This document shows positions 5,118-5,436 of a DNA stretch of 5,436 bases, one piece after another; the stretch's first letter is position 1, and the number at the start of each line of letters is the position of its first letter. The notes under the pieces were generated by a model, which searched no databases, was not told where the DNA came from, and saw nothing but the letters and a program-made list of their open reading frames with translations. The position numbers were made by a program, and so were the translations under genes. The stretch is from DASPFV01 sp035620975 (lineage in GTDB: Bacteria; Acidobacteriota; Vicinamibacteria; Vicinamibacterales; 2-12-FULL-66-21), in contig DASPFV010000101.1 in NCBI GenBank assembly GCA_035620975.1, positions 1-5,436 on the forward strand, read 5' to 3'.

Positions 5118-5436
5118 CAGGAGGTGCCGATGTTGTGGCGCCGCGCGACGAGCACGAGAGCGCGATCGATGGGCGACGGCGAACCGCAGCGATCGCGGAG
5201 CGCCTCGTCGATCCGGACGATCAGGTCGAGAGTGTCCTCGGCGACATCGTGATTCACTGGCTGACGGCCGGAACGAATCGACGCGCGAAGCGCCTCGATC
5301 TCGCCCGCGAGCGGCTCCGTTCCGGCGTGATCGGTCGGTGCGCCCGCATCGGCCGCGGGGGCGCACGTCGCAAGCCTGCGCGACGCGTCATCCAGGTTGG
5401 CCAGCAGCCGCCGGCGCCGCTCCGCCGCCCCGAGCC
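5117..5436 (-). CDS. C-terminal part of an unidentified protein upstream of the CLC gene (partial)
   Basis: About 106 residues are visible, entering from the right edge and ending at TGA (5117-5119), which shares one base with the CLC start codon (TGATG). The codons have very high G/C third positions and the translation is balanced and helical, for example RRRRLLANLDDASRRLAT, EIEALRASIRSGR and DLIVRIDEALRDR, ending VLVARRHNIGTS. The other minus-strand frames here are Arg-rich or interrupted, so this is the coding frame. I recognise no domain, signal peptide or membrane segment in the visible part; it looks like a cytoplasmic, mostly alpha-helical protein. The overlap with the CLC gene, which has no ribosome-binding site of its own, suggests an operon with translational coupling. 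The beginning of the gene is outside the window. Confidence 0.7.
   Translation of the reverse strand, partial: LGAAERRRRLLANLDDASRRLATCAPAADAGAPTDHAGTEPLAGEIEALRASIRSGRQPVNHDVAEDTLDLIVRIDEALRDRCGSPSPIDRALVLVARRHNIGTS

Noticed and set aside
3444..5252. A 602-codon open frame on the plus strand opposite the CLC gene
   Set aside because: It is an exact antisense shadow of a clearly real CLC gene in GC-rich DNA. Its translation is dominated by Arg, Asp, His and Gln with no recognisable domain.

Overview
This is a GC-rich bacterial window (third codon positions almost all G or C) with six protein-coding genes, two of them cut by the window edges. The base composition, the secreted hypothetical protein with a C-terminal IYxxHYFxASL / VYINRSR signature, and a CLC transporter fused to CBS domains suggest a soil-type bacterium, possibly Acidobacteriota (Vicinamibacteria-like). 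That placement is an impression from protein style, not a proof. I see no mobile element, CRISPR array, tRNA or rRNA.

Layout from left to right. (1) 1-311, minus strand: N-terminal part of an SRPBCC/AHSA1-family protein, running off the left edge. Its promoter (330-357) is overlaid by two identical-arm palindromes, GCAACC-N4-GGTTGC, 40 bp apart, which look like operators. (2) 591-1496, plus strand: a short-chain dehydrogenase of the YghA / general-stress-protein-39 type, divergent from gene 1. (3) 1554-1859, minus strand: a 101-residue single-RRM RNA-binding protein with a Gly/Arg-rich tail, convergent with the dehydrogenase. It is preceded by a leader with two hairpins and a candidate extended -10 promoter about 180 bp upstream. 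(4) 2039-2254, minus strand: a non-initiating open frame that resembles a small piece of a class III nucleotide cyclase, possibly a gene remnant. (5) 2251-3318, minus strand: a 355-residue exported protein of unknown function with its own strong-looking promoter (TTGACA-17-CATAGT). That promoter is flanked by AT-rich inverted repeats. (6) 3405-5117, minus strand: a CLC-family chloride/proton antiporter with two C-terminal CBS domains. (7) 5117-5436, minus strand: the C-terminal end of an unidentified protein whose stop overlaps the CLC start (TGATG), so the two are probably cotranslated.

Several genes (YghA-type dehydrogenase, RRM protein, CLC antiporter) belong to families often tied to stress or envelope homeostasis, but no single pathway joins them. 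I do not see a convincing new multi-gene system. The most distinctive signals are regulatory: the twin operator on the AHSA1 promoter, the AT-rich repeats around the promoter of the secreted protein, and the structured RRM leader.
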